Positions 28,344-37,384 of a DNA stretch of 64,000 bases are shown here, piece by piece. The notes below the pieces were generated by a model. It worked only from the letters and a program-made list of their open reading frames with translations. It did no database searches and was not told where the DNA came from. The stretch is from positions 62,001-126,000 of the forward strand of contig NZ_KB902182.1 in the NCBI RefSeq assembly GCF_000379425.1, given 5' to 3'. The DNA comes from Corynebacterium lubricantis DSM 45231 (GTDB lineage: Bacteria > Actinomycetota > Actinomycetes > Mycobacteriales > Mycobacteriaceae). Position numbers and translations under genes: made by a program. Position 1 is the first letter of the stretch; every line of letters begins with the position of its first letter.

Positions 28344-29987
28344 TTACTTGTTTACCGACTTGCGCTGGACGGAGAGCTGGTTCTTCTGAATCTCATCAGC
28401 GTTAAGTGCTTCTGGCTCTGGCTCGCGAACGACGCGCTCGCCAGTCGAGGTCTGGAAGTCCTTAGCGAAGGTCTCGTTGTAGTCCAGGACTGCGGTCTTG
28501 GACTCGTCGGAGAGTGCAGCGCCGCCAGCGATCTGGTCGTAGACCTCAGGCCTGGTAGAACGCAGACCTTCCTGGAAGTCACGCTCATAACGGAGAACGT
28601 CTTCGACGGGAACGTTGTCGAAGCCACCCTCGTTAGCCAGGAAGATGGAGATGATTTGGAACTCCACTGCCTGTGGCGAGGACTCTGGCTGCTTCAGCAG
28701 CTCGGTCAGGCGCTGACCGCGCTCAAGCTGAGCCTTGGATGCGGCATCGAGATCGGAAGCGAAGGTAGCGAACGCCTGCAGGTCGCGGTATGCCGCGAGG
28801 TCCAGACGCAGGTTACCAGCAACCTTCTTCATACCCTTGGTCTGAGCTGCACCACCAACGCGGGACACGGAGATGCCCACGTCAACAGCTGGGCGCTGAC
28901 CCTGGTTGAAGAGATCGGACTGCAGGAAGACCTGACCATCGGTAATCGAAATCACGTTGGTAGGAATGAAGGCGCCGACGTCGTTTGCCTTGGTCTCAAT
29001 GACAGGCAGAGCGGTCAGAGAACCAGCGCCGAGCTCGTCGTTAAGCTTAGCTGCACGCTCAAGGAGGCGAGAGTGCAAGTAGAAGACGTCACCTGGATAA
29101 GCTTCGCGGCCCGGTGGGCGACGCAGCAGCAGGGAAATCGCACGGTAGGCCTCAGCCTGCTTGGTCAGATCATCGTAGATGACCAGGACGTGCTTGCCCT
29201 GGTACATCCAGTGCTGACCGAGCGCTGCACCGGAGAATGGTGCCAGCCACTTGAAGCCCGCGGAGTCGGATGCAGGAGCAGCCACGATGGTGGTGTACTC
29301 CAGTGCGCCGTTGTCCTCGAGGGTCTTGCGCACACCAGCAATGGTGGAGCCCTTTTGGCCGATTGCCACGTAGATGCATCGCACCTGCTTGGTTGGATCA
29401 CCGGTCTCCCAGAAAGCCTTCTGGTTCAAGATGGTGTCAATGCCGATTGCGGTCTTACCCGTCTTACGGTCACCAATGATCAGCTGACGCTGGCCACGGC
29501 CGATTGGGGTCATCGCGTCAATCGCCTTGATGCCGGTCTGCATTGGCTCTTCGACCGGCTGGCGGTCAAGAACGCCTGCAGCCTGCAGCTCAAGTGCACG
29601 CTCTTCGGTAGATTCGATTGGGCCCAAGCCGTCAATTGGCTGACCCAGTGGGTTGATTACGCGACCGAGGAAATTATCCCCGACCGGTACGGACAAAACT
29701 TCTCCGGTCCGCTTAACCTCATCGCCCTCGGAAAGGGTCTCGAATTGACCCAGAATAACGACACCGATGGAGTCGGTCTCGAGGTTCTGTGCCACGCCGA
29801 TGACGCCGTTCGGGAACTCAAGCAGCTCATTCGCCATGCAGCCAGGTAGCCCGGAAACCTGGGCAATACCGTCTGCTGCCGAAATTACCACGCCGACCTC
29901 CTCACGGGAGGCCTCCGCGGAGTAGCTCGAGGTGTAGTTCGCTATCGCGCTACGGATCTCATCGGAGGAGATCGTCAGCTCCGCCAT
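28344..29987 (-). CDS. atpA: ATP synthase alpha subunit
   Basis: 547-residue alpha subunit of F1, with the non-catalytic nucleotide site: Walker [10 protein letters not shown] and [12 protein letters not shown]. The ATG at 29987 ([15 protein letters not shown]) is chosen because AGGAAG lies 3 nt upstream; eleven extra upstream codons are open. The C-terminus, after NYETFAKDF-like helix elements, is extended compared with E. coli and rich in Glu/Pro, as in actinobacteria. Confidence 0.98.
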   Translation of the reverse strand: MAELTISSDEIRSAIANYTSSYSAEASREEVGVVISAADGIAQVSGLPGCMANELLEFPNGVIGVAQNLETDSIGVVILGQFETLSEGDEVKRTGEVLSVPVGDNFLGRVINPLGQPIDGLGPIESTEERALELQAAGVLDRQPVEEPMQTGIKAIDAMTPIGRGQRQLIIGDRKTGKTAIGIDTILNQKAFWETGDPTKQVRCIYVAIGQKGSTIAGVRKTLEDNGALEYTTIVAAPASDSAGFKWLAPFSGAALGQHWMYQGKHVLVIYDDLTKQAEAYRAISLLLRRPPGREAYPGDVFYLHSRLLERAAKLNDELGAGSLTALPVIETKANDVGAFIPTNVISITDGQVFLQSDLFNQGQRPAVDVGISVSRVGGAAQTKGMKKVAGNLRLDLAAYRDLQAFATFASDLDAASKAQLERGQRLTELLKQPESSPQAVEFQIISIFLANEGGFDNVPVEDVLRYERDFQEGLRSTRPEVYDQIAGGAALSDESKTAVLDYNETFAKDFQTSTGERVVREPEPEALNADEIQKNQLSVQRKSVNK

Positions 29988-30042
29988 GTTCTTCCTGCTC
30001 TCGGTAGATTGTTCCAGCATATGTTCTTATGTACTTCAGTCT

Positions 30043-30873
30043 TTAATAGGAGGTGGCGGCTAGGTTCGTGCGGTAACGCGTGATCTTGCTACGCGTTGAG
30101 CCGTCGATGACCTCGTCACCTACGCGGATAACCATTCCACCGAGGAGGCTGGGGTCTACCTCAGAGTGAACGGACATCTCTTGACCGTAAATTCGTTCCA
30201 GCTTCTCGGCTAACGCCGACCGCTGCCCTTCGTTAAGCGCCTCAGCCGACACAACATGAGCGGCAGTGCGACCAGTCAAGGCTGCTGCCTCGACTGCTAG
30301 TGCCTTCACGTCGTCAACTGGGTTGTGCTCTGGTCGGCCAATGACCTGCAGAGCCAGTGCTTCGGTATATTTCGTTACCTTGCCGTAGAGCACGCTGGCA
30401 AGAAGCCCGCGCTTACGCTCTGCGGTTGCGGTTCGATCGGACAGCAGCTGCGATAGCTTGCCTTCGCGGTCCAGCAGACGGGACAGCTGGAAGAGTTCTT
30501 CTTCCACCTGGCCGAGCTGGCCCTCGGATTCGGCGCCACGCAATAGGGCACGACGACCAAGCAGGACCAGTCCAGTACGCATTTCACGTGGAGTGGACCA
30601 TGCGCGTTCGGCGGCTGCTCGCAGTACCTCAAGGGTGCTGTCTGCAACCTTTCCGCCGAATACCTGAGTCATAATGCCCACACGCTGTGCAGACTCCCAA
30701 GAGGACTCGGCAACGGCAACACGCAAAGAGCGGTCCGCGTCGAGTGCATCGACGGTGTCGAAAATTTCTGTGCCGGTCTGTGCTGCATACGCCACGACGT
30801 TATCCGAAGTACGGATCTTCTCGTCGATAAGGTCTGCGACCTGTGCTAGTGCTTCGCGACTCGCTGCTCGCAT
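30043..30873 (-). CDS. atpH: ATP synthase delta subunit
   Basis: 276-residue delta subunit linking F1 to the peripheral stalk. Actinobacterial delta is about 100 residues longer than the E. coli form, and this length fits. The C-terminal domain ends in VDPSLLGGMVIRVGDEVIDGSTR, the family signature. GGAAGTAGG upstream of the ATG sets the start; it lies 5 bp downstream of atpF. Confidence 0.95.
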   Translation of the reverse strand: MRAASREALAQVADLIDEKIRTSDNVVAYAAQTGTEIFDTVDALDADRSLRVAVAESSWESAQRVGIMTQVFGGKVADSTLEVLRAAAERAWSTPREMRTGLVLLGRRALLRGAESEGQLGQVEEELFQLSRLLDREGKLSQLLSDRTATAERKRGLLASVLYGKVTKYTEALALQVIGRPEHNPVDDVKALAVEAAALTGRTAAHVVSAEALNEGQRSALAEKLERIYGQEMSVHSEVDPSLLGGMVIRVGDEVIDGSTRSKITRYRTNLAATSY

Positions 30874-30878
30874 CTTGC

Positions 30879-31448
30879 CTACTTCCGTGCCTGTGAAACG
30901 TTGTCGAGCTCGGACAGGAAGCTATCAATCGTGCCGGAGCGACGAGTGGAGTCCGAAAGCTCGGAGCCCAGCAGCTGCTCTGCAAGGTTGATGGAGTTCT
31001 GACCGATCTCGTTACGCAGTTCTGCGACAACCTGATCACGGGACGCAGCAAGCTGCTTCTCACCGGCGTCGATGATGCGGCGCTGTTCAGCTTCGCCTTC
31101 TGCGCGCATCTCAGCCTGGATCTGCTTGCCCTTTTCACGAGCGGCTTCGCGGATCTCTGCAGCCTCGGCACGAGCCTCGGCGAGCTGTGAGTTGTTCTTT
31201 TCCAGGGCAGCTTTAGCCTCAGCCTGAGCAGCTTGAGCACGCTCAATGCCACCCTTAATCCGGTCTTCACGCTCCGCCATGACCTTCTGGAAACGTGGGA
31301 GCACGTACTTCCAGAAGAGAATGAAGATGATGACGAAGACGACGGCAGACCAGACGATGTCGTACAGCTTCGGCAGAAGGATGGAGTTGCCACCGTCGAG
31401 TGGCAACGTCTCGGCCTCCGCCGCAAGGTAATAAATGACGTTCGTCAT
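30879..31448 (-). CDS. atpF: ATP synthase b subunit
   Basis: 189-residue b subunit: one membrane segment (about 30-50, [19 protein letters not shown]) followed by a long charged helix, rich in Ala, Glu and Gln, that forms the peripheral stalk. It lies between atpE and atpH. Confidence 0.95.
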   Translation of the reverse strand: MTNVIYYLAAEAETLPLDGGNSILLPKLYDIVWSAVVFVIIFILFWKYVLPRFQKVMAEREDRIKGGIERAQAAQAEAKAALEKNNSQLAEARAEAAEIREAAREKGKQIQAEMRAEGEAEQRRIIDAGEKQLAASRDQVVAELRNEIGQNSINLAEQLLGSELSDSTRRSGTIDSFLSELDNVSQARK

Positions 31449-31496
31449 AGCTTGCTCCTGTTTCTTAAAAAGTTAATGTCCTGCGGGGATTTCTTT

Positions 31497-31754
<258 letters not shown>

Positions 31755-31761
31755 CTAGATA

Positions 31762-31784
31762 CCCGGGGGGATTGTTGTCCCGGG
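31762..31784 (-). promoter_or_regulatory. GC hairpin in the atpB-atpE gap
   Basis: CCCGGG occurs at 31762-31767 and 31779-31784, so the transcript can form a 6-bp GC stem with an 11-nt loop about 26-48 nt upstream of the atpE start. No U tract follows, so it is not a classical terminator. It could stabilise the atpE part of the mRNA. Confidence 0.4.
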
Positions 31785-31837
31785 CGGTTGTGACGAAGTT
31801 GTATGGGGTATTCAATTGGCCGCGCGAACGCGAATTG

Positions 31838-32635
31838 TTAATGCGAATCTGCGTGCAACGAAAGCTCAATGTAGACAGCAACCAGCAGGGCGAAGATGTA
31901 CGCCTGCAAGAAGATGACAATGAGTTCGTAGAAGGTGAACAGAACCGCTGCAACGAGTGTCAGTGCCGACAAACCGGTCCATGCATTCAGCTGCCAGAAG
32001 AAGAAGTTGGTAGCCGAGTACAAAAGAACCAAAATGATGTGGCCGGCCAGGAAGTTCGCCATAAGACGAAGAGCCAGGGTAACCGGACGCAAAATGAATG
32101 TCGAGAAGAACTCGATAGGAACCACCAGGATGTGAAGGACTGGCGGTAGGTTCGGAATAACCACCGAAGACTTGATGTACTTGCCAAGGCCGTAGCGCTG
32201 CGCGCCGGCGTAAATCATTGCAATGTAACCAACAAGGGCGAACACGATCGGCATACCGATACGCGCGTTCGGGGAAATGTTGAGACCTGGAATGATCGTG
32301 GCGACGTTCATGAAGAGGATGGTGAAGAACAGGGTTGCGATAACCGGAAGGAACCGCTTTCCGTCCTTCTTGCCCAGGATGTCCTCGGCAATGTTTACCC
32401 TCACGAAGTCAACTGCGATTTCACCTAAGTTCTGCAAACCCTTAGGAATCAGCTTTGGATTCCTAAAAGCAAGAACAAAAAGGATCACAAGGATGGCCGC
32501 CACAAAGAGGCGGACAAGCATAATGCGATCCAATGCGAACGCACCACCGAGGAAGTCTTCCCCGATGATGTGGCCGTAGTATTGCCCCGGGAAAAATTCT
32601 GGGTCCAGCTCAGGGGCATGGAACTCCCCCCGCAT
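31838..32635 (-). CDS. atpB: ATP synthase a subunit
   Basis: 265-residue a subunit with multiple membrane helices, forming the proton half-channels against the c-ring. The conserved arginine lies in RPVTLALRLMANFLAGH. The ATG at 32635 (MRGEFHAPELDPEFFPGQYY) matches the family N-terminus; the frame stays open 28 codons further, but that part has no homology. No clear ribosome binding site precedes this ATG, so the start is somewhat uncertain. Confidence 0.95.
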   Translation of the reverse strand: MRGEFHAPELDPEFFPGQYYGHIIGEDFLGGAFALDRIMLVRLFVAAILVILFVLAFRNPKLIPKGLQNLGEIAVDFVRVNIAEDILGKKDGKRFLPVIATLFFTILFMNVATIIPGLNISPNARIGMPIVFALVGYIAMIYAGAQRYGLGKYIKSSVVIPNLPPVLHILVVPIEFFSTFILRPVTLALRLMANFLAGHIILVLLYSATNFFFWQLNAWTGLSALTLVAAVLFTFYELIVIFLQAYIFALLVAVYIELSLHADSH

Positions 32636-32825
32636 GGCCAAATTCGTAACGCTCAGCGTTCTCTCCCGTTCTCGGGCCGCACCGATAGGTGTTCGATGCG
32701 GTGCGATGGACGTCTTCAAATCGTCTGCTCCCGCGGCGGACTCCGTCGCACATCAGCGTCCGCGGTGACAGGGGATGTTCTTACGGTGGCATACATCCAC
32801 CTCAAGTAACCCGCAGGCTAGCCTA

Positions 32826-32879
32826 TCAGTCACAGTGAAAATCGAGGTGTTGAGAATTCCATTTTGAGGCTTCTTTCAT
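32826..32879 (-). CDS. Possible 17-residue leader peptide upstream of atpB
   Basis: Read on the minus strand, an ATG at 32879 preceded by GGGGAGAG (4 nt spacing) opens a frame of 17 codons, MKEASKWNSQHLDFHCD, ending in TGA. It lies downstream of the predicted atp promoter and about 190 nt upstream of atpB. Its ribosome binding site is better than that of atpB. It may be chance; no function can be assigned. Confidence 0.3.
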   Translation of the reverse strand: MKEASKWNSQHLDFHCD

Positions 32880-32911
32880 GGTTCTCTCCCCAATTTCGGG
32901 GGATATTGCAG

Positions 32912-32940
32912 GTATACCCACTTTTCGCACGCTTGTAAGG
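32912..32940 (-). promoter_or_regulatory. Predicted atp operon promoter
   Basis: On the minus strand CTTACA (32940-32935), a 17-bp spacer and TATACC (32917-32912) form a plausible promoter between the atpI terminator and atpB. Confidence 0.5.
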
Positions 32941-32990
32941 TCTGTCACACGTCCCCCGGTTGGGGGAACATGCCAGGTGCATAGCGCACG

Positions 32991-33021
32991 AAAAAGGCCC
33001 CCCGGAGGTCATCCGGAAGGC
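32991..33021 (-). terminator. Terminator after atpI
   Basis: On the minus strand CCTTCCGGA and TCCGGGGGG pair (GU pairs allowed) around a 5-nt loop, followed by CCTTTTTCG. It starts 19 nt after the atpI stop and separates atpI from the atpB operon. Confidence 0.8.
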
Positions 33022-33039
33022 GTATAGCTTGGCTTATAG

Positions 33040-33504
33040 CTAGCTCACATAGGTGACGCGGGTTGTGATTACACCCCACGTTTCCGTTGCCAAAACTACA
33101 ACGAGGGCCGCAATTGTGGTGACTCCCAGTGCAGCCTGGTCATAGAAATCCATTCCTCGCAGCCAGGCCAGAATTAGAATCAAGACCACAATCTTGACCA
33201 GCCAGCCACCGAGAACCACCGCAAGAGTCGTTGACGCCGAGGTATTAGCGGTCAACAGCACTGACAGCGCTGTGAAGAGGACAAACCCTCCCCCGATGGC
33301 AGCCCCAATCAGTACACCCCAAATACCGGGAAGGTCCCGGAGCGCTCCCCAAATAATTAAGGAGACGATGGTGAGGACGATCAGTGCGCCTCCACCGAGC
33401 TTCACTGCACGAATCAGCGGGCGTTTGGGATCGTCGAAATCAACGTCCTCGATCTGGGTGGATACTTGATCGGTTTCTTCGGGATTTGATGCTGCGCTAG
33501 TCAC
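33040..33504 (-). CDS. atpI: AtpI-like small membrane protein
   Basis: 154 residues with four predicted membrane helices after a ~35-residue acidic N-terminal tail: about 48-63, 70-90, 100-118 and 128-148. This, and its position upstream of atpB, fits AtpI (ATP synthase protein I), which helps assemble the c-ring. The GTG at 33504 is preferred because TAGTAT lies 7 nt upstream (33512-33517) with no ribosome binding site; a GTG at 33534 in the same frame is the alternative. It has its own terminator, so it is not cotranscribed with atpB. Confidence 0.72.
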   Translation of the reverse strand: MTSAASNPEETDQVSTQIEDVDFDDPKRPLIRAVKLGGGALIVLTIVSLIIWGALRDLPGIWGVLIGAAIGGGFVLFTALSVLLTANTSASTTLAVVLGGWLVKIVVLILILAWLRGMDFYDQAALGVTTIAALVVVLATETWGVITTRVTYVS

Positions 33505-33570
33505 AGTGGTGATACTACCGAGGTTGCCTGCCACGACCTATTTGCGACGATCTATTTACAGTGTCGGGTT

Positions 33571-34764
33571 TCACGCCGAGGCGCTTGCCGTCCCGTTTCG
33601 GCGTTGTGTCTGTTCATCATCGGGGTCCTTGGGTCGCCCGATCTTGCCCTGCACCGCGGGCACGATGGTGGCGAGTGCGGCAAACACGAGCAAGACAATG
33701 CTCAAAAGAAGGGCAATCCTGGAAGGAAAGACCGAAAAGCTCACTGCCCCAAATGCGACGGCTGATACCCACAGATAGAGCACCAAAACGGTGCGCCGGT
33801 GGGTATGTCCGAGTGCCAGGAGTCGGTGATGAATGTGCTGCCGGTCGGCCGAGAAGGGGCTCTTCCCCTTGGACAAACGCCGCACGACGGCCATAACCAG
33901 GTCGAGGACCGGCAACGCAATAGCCGCTAGTACAACAATCACAGGACTCATCAACGCGACCACATCTGCGGTGCCGTAGAGAGACATGTTGATTTTCCCT
34001 GACGCAGAGATACTCGCAGCGGCCAGCAGTAAACCGATCAGCATGGAGCCGGAGTCGCCCATAAAGATGCGGGAAGGCTCGAAGTTGTGGGGCAAGAAAC
34101 CAATACACATGCCCACTAACCCGGCACAGATAATGGCGGGCGGATACGCCGACACGGCGCCACCTTGATCGTGGAGCACGGTGAGCGAGAAGATCAGGAT
34201 TGCTCCGCCGGCGATGGCGCCCAGTCCCGCGGCTAAACCGTCAATGCCGTCTACGAAGTTGATCGCATTGACCAGCAGGACCGTAAATACCGTCGAGGCA
34301 ATTACTCCCTGCGTCTGGTCAAGCACGAGCGTTGTCCCATCCCCGAACGGGAGGTAGATCATTGTGACAGACAAACCCAACACACTCATCAACACCGCAG
34401 CGAGGAGCTGCCCGATGAGCTTCGTTAAGGCACCGAGCTCGTAGAGGTCATCGATCACGCCGACGACGACGATCGCAAAAGCGCCCCACAGCACCGCTGT
34501 CATTTCCGGCGTGATGGGAGCAAAACCTCTGGTCAGCGCGGGCAATTGTGCGGCGAGGAAGACTGCGCCGAGGAAGCCGGTGAACATGGCCACCCCGCCC
34601 AGACTCGGGGTGGGTTGGGTGTGCACGTCACGTTGACGGATCTCGGCGACTCGGCCGCTGCGCACCAAAATGGAACGGACAACTCCTGTGGCCAGATAGG
34701 TTATTGCGGCGGCAACGAGGAGGATGATTCCAAGTTCGCGCAGCGGAACGCCAGCGCCTGTCAC
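33571..34764 (-). CDS. wecA: Decaprenyl-phosphate GlcNAc-1-phosphate transferase WecA
   Basis: 397-residue polytopic membrane enzyme, starting the arabinogalactan linker by moving GlcNAc-1-phosphate from UDP-GlcNAc to decaprenyl phosphate. Family motifs are clear: VVGVIDDLYELG (Asp-Asp), VNAINFVDGIDGLAAG, FMGDSGSM, and the cytoplasmic loop ADRQHIHHRLL. About 11 membrane helices. The GTG start directly follows the sua5 stop. The cytoplasmic C-terminal tail is charged. It could equally be called TagO/Rfe; the lipid carrier is inferred from the organism type. Confidence 0.88.
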   Translation of the reverse strand: MTGAGVPLRELGIILLVAAAITYLATGVVRSILVRSGRVAEIRQRDVHTQPTPSLGGVAMFTGFLGAVFLAAQLPALTRGFAPITPEMTAVLWGAFAIVVVGVIDDLYELGALTKLIGQLLAAVLMSVLGLSVTMIYLPFGDGTTLVLDQTQGVIASTVFTVLLVNAINFVDGIDGLAAGLGAIAGGAILIFSLTVLHDQGGAVSAYPPAIICAGLVGMCIGFLPHNFEPSRIFMGDSGSMLIGLLLAAASISASGKINMSLYGTADVVALMSPVIVVLAAIALPVLDLVMAVVRRLSKGKSPFSADRQHIHHRLLALGHTHRRTVLVLYLWVSAVAFGAVSFSVFPSRIALLLSIVLLVFAALATIVPAVQGKIGRPKDPDDEQTQRRNGTASASA

Positions 34765-35424
34765 TTATTTCCTCCGCAATTGCTCCGGATCGAGGCCTAA
34801 CACTTCACCAATGCGCTCGGCGGTGATAGCGCCTTCACGCAAGATCACGGGGCTACGACCCGAGATATCCACAATCGTCGAGGGCTCGCCAATGGAGGCC
34901 TCTCCCCCGTCGAGATACACCGATACAGCCGAACCGAATTGTTGTTTCGCTCCCACCGCGCTCGTCGGTGGCTGCTTTCCGGAGATATTGGCACTCGAGA
35001 CAGCCATCGGACCTACCTCGCGCAGCAATTGGATCGCAATCGGCTGCAAAGGCATGCGCAGCATCACGGTGCCGCGGGTATCCCCCAGGTTCCATGGCAG
35101 CGATGGGGCTTCGGGGACCACGATAGAGAGACCACCTGGCCAAAACGCCTCGACGAGGGTCTTCGCGGTATCGGTAAATTCAAGGACGAGGCCTTGAATT
35201 GTGTCCCAGGAGCCGACCAGCACGGGCACCGGCATGTCAGGGCCACGACGCTTGGTAGCAAGAAGGCTGGCTACGGCATCATTATTAAAGGCATCCGCCC
35301 CGATCCCGTAAACGGTGTCGGTAGGAAGGACTACGGTGCGGCCCGCGCGCGCAGCCTCAACCGCGGCGGCGATTCCCTCCTCGCGTCCCTTCGGATCAAG
35401 ACAGTCATAAATCTTGCTCACCAT
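34765..35424 (-). CDS. L-threonylcarbamoyladenylate synthase (Sua5/YrdC)
   Basis: 219 residues of the YrdC fold: GRTVVLPTDTVYGIGADAF (the substrate-binding region), KRRGPDMPVPVLV and the SSANISGKQPPTSA loop. The enzyme makes threonylcarbamoyl-AMP from threonine, bicarbonate and ATP for t6A37 of tRNA. It has a short C-terminal extension, less than the full Sua5 domain. It lies 27 bp downstream of prmC, with wecA directly after it. Confidence 0.93.
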   Translation of the reverse strand: MVSKIYDCLDPKGREEGIAAAVEAARAGRTVVLPTDTVYGIGADAFNNDAVASLLATKRRGPDMPVPVLVGSWDTIQGLVLEFTDTAKTLVEAFWPGGLSIVVPEAPSLPWNLGDTRGTVMLRMPLQPIAIQLLREVGPMAVSSANISGKQPPTSAVGAKQQFGSAVSVYLDGGEASIGEPSTIVDISGRSPVILREGAITAERIGEVLGLDPEQLRRK

Positions 35425-35451
35425 AACCGTGTGGGTTCCCTTCTAATGTGC

Positions 35452-36324
35452 TCAAGCGTCTTCGTCTTGTGCAAGCTTACTCGCAATCACAAATCGATCG
35501 CGTCCAGTGAAGTCCTGCGGCACTGCAGGCTCATTGAATTGCCCATGAGCAGCAACAACGTCGAGAACATCCATGGAAGTCGTGTCGTCGTGCTCAATGC
35601 CCAATCCCCCGCCCGGCTTGAGGAGCCGAGCAGCCACCGGCACCAGACCACGAATCGCATCCATCCCGTCGGCACCAGAAAACACCGCCTGATGCGGGTC
35701 AACGTAGACCTCTTTTTGGAGATCCTCCGCTTCCGGTACGTACGGCGGATTAGACACAACGAGGTCGACAGTGCCGTCGAGGTCGCGGAGCAGCTCCGGG
35801 TCTGTCATGTCGCCGGCGACAATGCTTATCGACGAGCTCCCGCCCGCTAATTCCGCGTTACGCCGGGCAAATTCACGGGCTTCCGCTGATTTCTCCACTG
35901 CAATCACTCGCGCATCGGGGCGCTGGGAGGCAATGTAGAGCGCGAGCGCCCCCGTGCCGGTGCCCAAATCGACCACGATGGGCTCGTCGAGAAGCGCAAT
36001 GCGTCCGACCGCCCAATCCGCGAGCACTTCCGTCTCGGGACGCGGAATGAACACACCGGGGCCCACTTCGAGGTCGAGCGGGCCGAAAGGCGCGGTGCCA
36101 ACGATGTGCTGTAACGGTTCGCGCGCTTCGCGACGAGTTACCCACGCCTCGAATCTCCCCTCGAAATCCGCGGGGAGATCCTCGACGAGGGCCACCTGAA
36201 TGGGACGAATCCCCAGCAGTTCGGCGGCGAGAATGCGCGCGTCGACCTCTGGGGAATCCACTCCGGCGCTTGTGAGGCGTGCGGTAGCGTCGTCGAGAAG
36301 CGTGCGGATCTTATTCCGCTTCAA
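35452..36324 (-). CDS. prmC: Peptide chain release factor glutamine methyltransferase
   Basis: 290-residue HemK family enzyme that N5-methylates the glutamine of the GGQ motif in release factors. It has an N-terminal helical domain, the SAM site [16 protein letters not shown] and the catalytic VSNPPYVP. It overlaps prfA by 14 bp, a common pairing of the enzyme with its substrate. Confidence 0.95.
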   Translation of the reverse strand: MKRNKIRTLLDDATARLTSAGVDSPEVDARILAAELLGIRPIQVALVEDLPADFEGRFEAWVTRREAREPLQHIVGTAPFGPLDLEVGPGVFIPRPETEVLADWAVGRIALLDEPIVVDLGTGTGALALYIASQRPDARVIAVEKSAEAREFARRNAELAGGSSSISIVAGDMTDPELLRDLDGTVDLVVSNPPYVPEAEDLQKEVYVDPHQAVFSGADGMDAIRGLVPVAARLLKPGGGLGIEHDDTTSMDVLDVVAAHGQFNEPAVPQDFTGRDRFVIASKLAQDEDA

Positions 36325-37384
36325 GGCGCTCCTGCCGTTCGTGGGTCTGCAGGGCGGTGATCAGATCGTCCATGTTGCCGCCGAGCACCGAGTCAAGGTT
36401 GTTGGCCTTGTAATTGATGCGGTGATCCGAGATGCGGTTCTCCGGCCAATTGTAGGTGCGGATGCGCTCGGAACGGTCCATGGTGCGCACCTGGGAGGCG
36501 CGACCCTGGGCAGCTTCGGCCTCCGCTTCCTCGCGGCGCATCTGGTCCAGGCGAGCCTGGAGGACGAGCATCGCGCGGGCGCGGTTTTGAATCTGGGAAC
36601 GCTCGTTCTGGCAGGTCACGACCACACCGGTAGGCAGGTGCGTGATGCGCACTGCCGAGTCGGTGGTGTTCACGCCCTGGCCGCCCTTGCCCGAGGAACG
36701 GTAGACGTCGACGCGCAGATCCTTCTCGTCGATGTCCACGGCTTCGATCTCGTCGGGCTCTGGGTAGACCAGCACGCCGGCCGCCGAGGTCTGGATACGA
36801 CCCTGCGACTCGGTGACCGGCACGCGCTGCACGCGGTGGACGCCACCCTCGAACTTCAGCTTCGACCAGGCGCCATCGCGCGAAGGATTCTTCGACTTGA
36901 TAGCAATGGTCATGTCCTTAACACCGTCGAGATCAGACTCGGAGAGGTCAAGAACGTCCCAGGTCAGGCCGTGCTTCTCGGTGTACTTCTGGTACATCTT
37001 GGCCAGGTCGCCTGCGAACAGTGCGGCCTCCTCGCCACCGGCACCAGCTTTGATTTCCATGATCACGTCGTCGGCATCGTGCTCGTCGCGAGGTGCCAGC
37101 AGGTCTGCCAGTTCCTCTTCGAGCTGCACGATCTCGGCCTCGAGGCGCTTGGCCTCGTCAGCAAATTCCTTGTCCTCGCTGGCCATCTCGAGTGCTGCCT
37201 CGTGGTCCTCGCGGGCCTGGACGAGCTTGTTGTTGGCCGTGATAATCGGCTGGATCTCCGCGTAACGCTTGGAAATCTTGCGGAACAAGTCCTGGTTACC
37301 GGTGATTTCCGGGTCCGACATTTGGGCTTGGATGCCCTCGTATTCGGAGACGTAATCGTCGACAAGTGAAACTTCGTTTGCCAT
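36311..37384 (-). CDS. prfA: Peptide chain release factor 1
   Basis: 357-residue RF1, which ends translation at UAA and UAG. The GGQ motif is at 234-236 ([11 protein letters not shown]), and the stop-codon-reading tripeptide PVT is at 189-191 (RVPVTESQG), which marks RF1 rather than RF2. The ATG at 37384 overlaps the rho stop by one base (TGATG). Confidence 0.97.
   Translation of the reverse strand: MANEVSLVDDYVSEYEGIQAQMSDPEITGNQDLFRKISKRYAEIQPIITANNKLVQAREDHEAALEMASEDKEFADEAKRLEAEIVQLEEELADLLAPRDEHDADDVIMEIKAGAGGEEAALFAGDLAKMYQKYTEKHGLTWDVLDLSESDLDGVKDMTIAIKSKNPSRDGAWSKLKFEGGVHRVQRVPVTESQGRIQTSAAGVLVYPEPDEIEAVDIDEKDLRVDVYRSSGKGGQGVNTTDSAVRITHLPTGVVVTCQNERSQIQNRARAMLVLQARLDQMRREEAEAEAAQGRASQVRTMDRSERIRTYNWPENRISDHRINYKANNLDSVLGGNMDDLITALQTHERQERLEAE

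Larger units (their letters stand above)
32636..33039 (-). other. 404-bp atp leader region between atpI and atpB
   Basis: This gap holds the atpI terminator, a GC hairpin (CCCCC at 32953-32957 with GGGGG at 32962-32966), a promoter, a 17-codon reading frame with a good ribosome binding site, and a very short Met-Pro-Pro-stop frame preceded by GAGG (ATG at about 32785). The predicted leader is about 270 nt long. Confidence 0.6.

Noticed and set aside
28656..29849. 397-residue plus-strand open frame opposite atpA
   Set aside because: It has no recognisable domain, and atpA is complete on the other strand.
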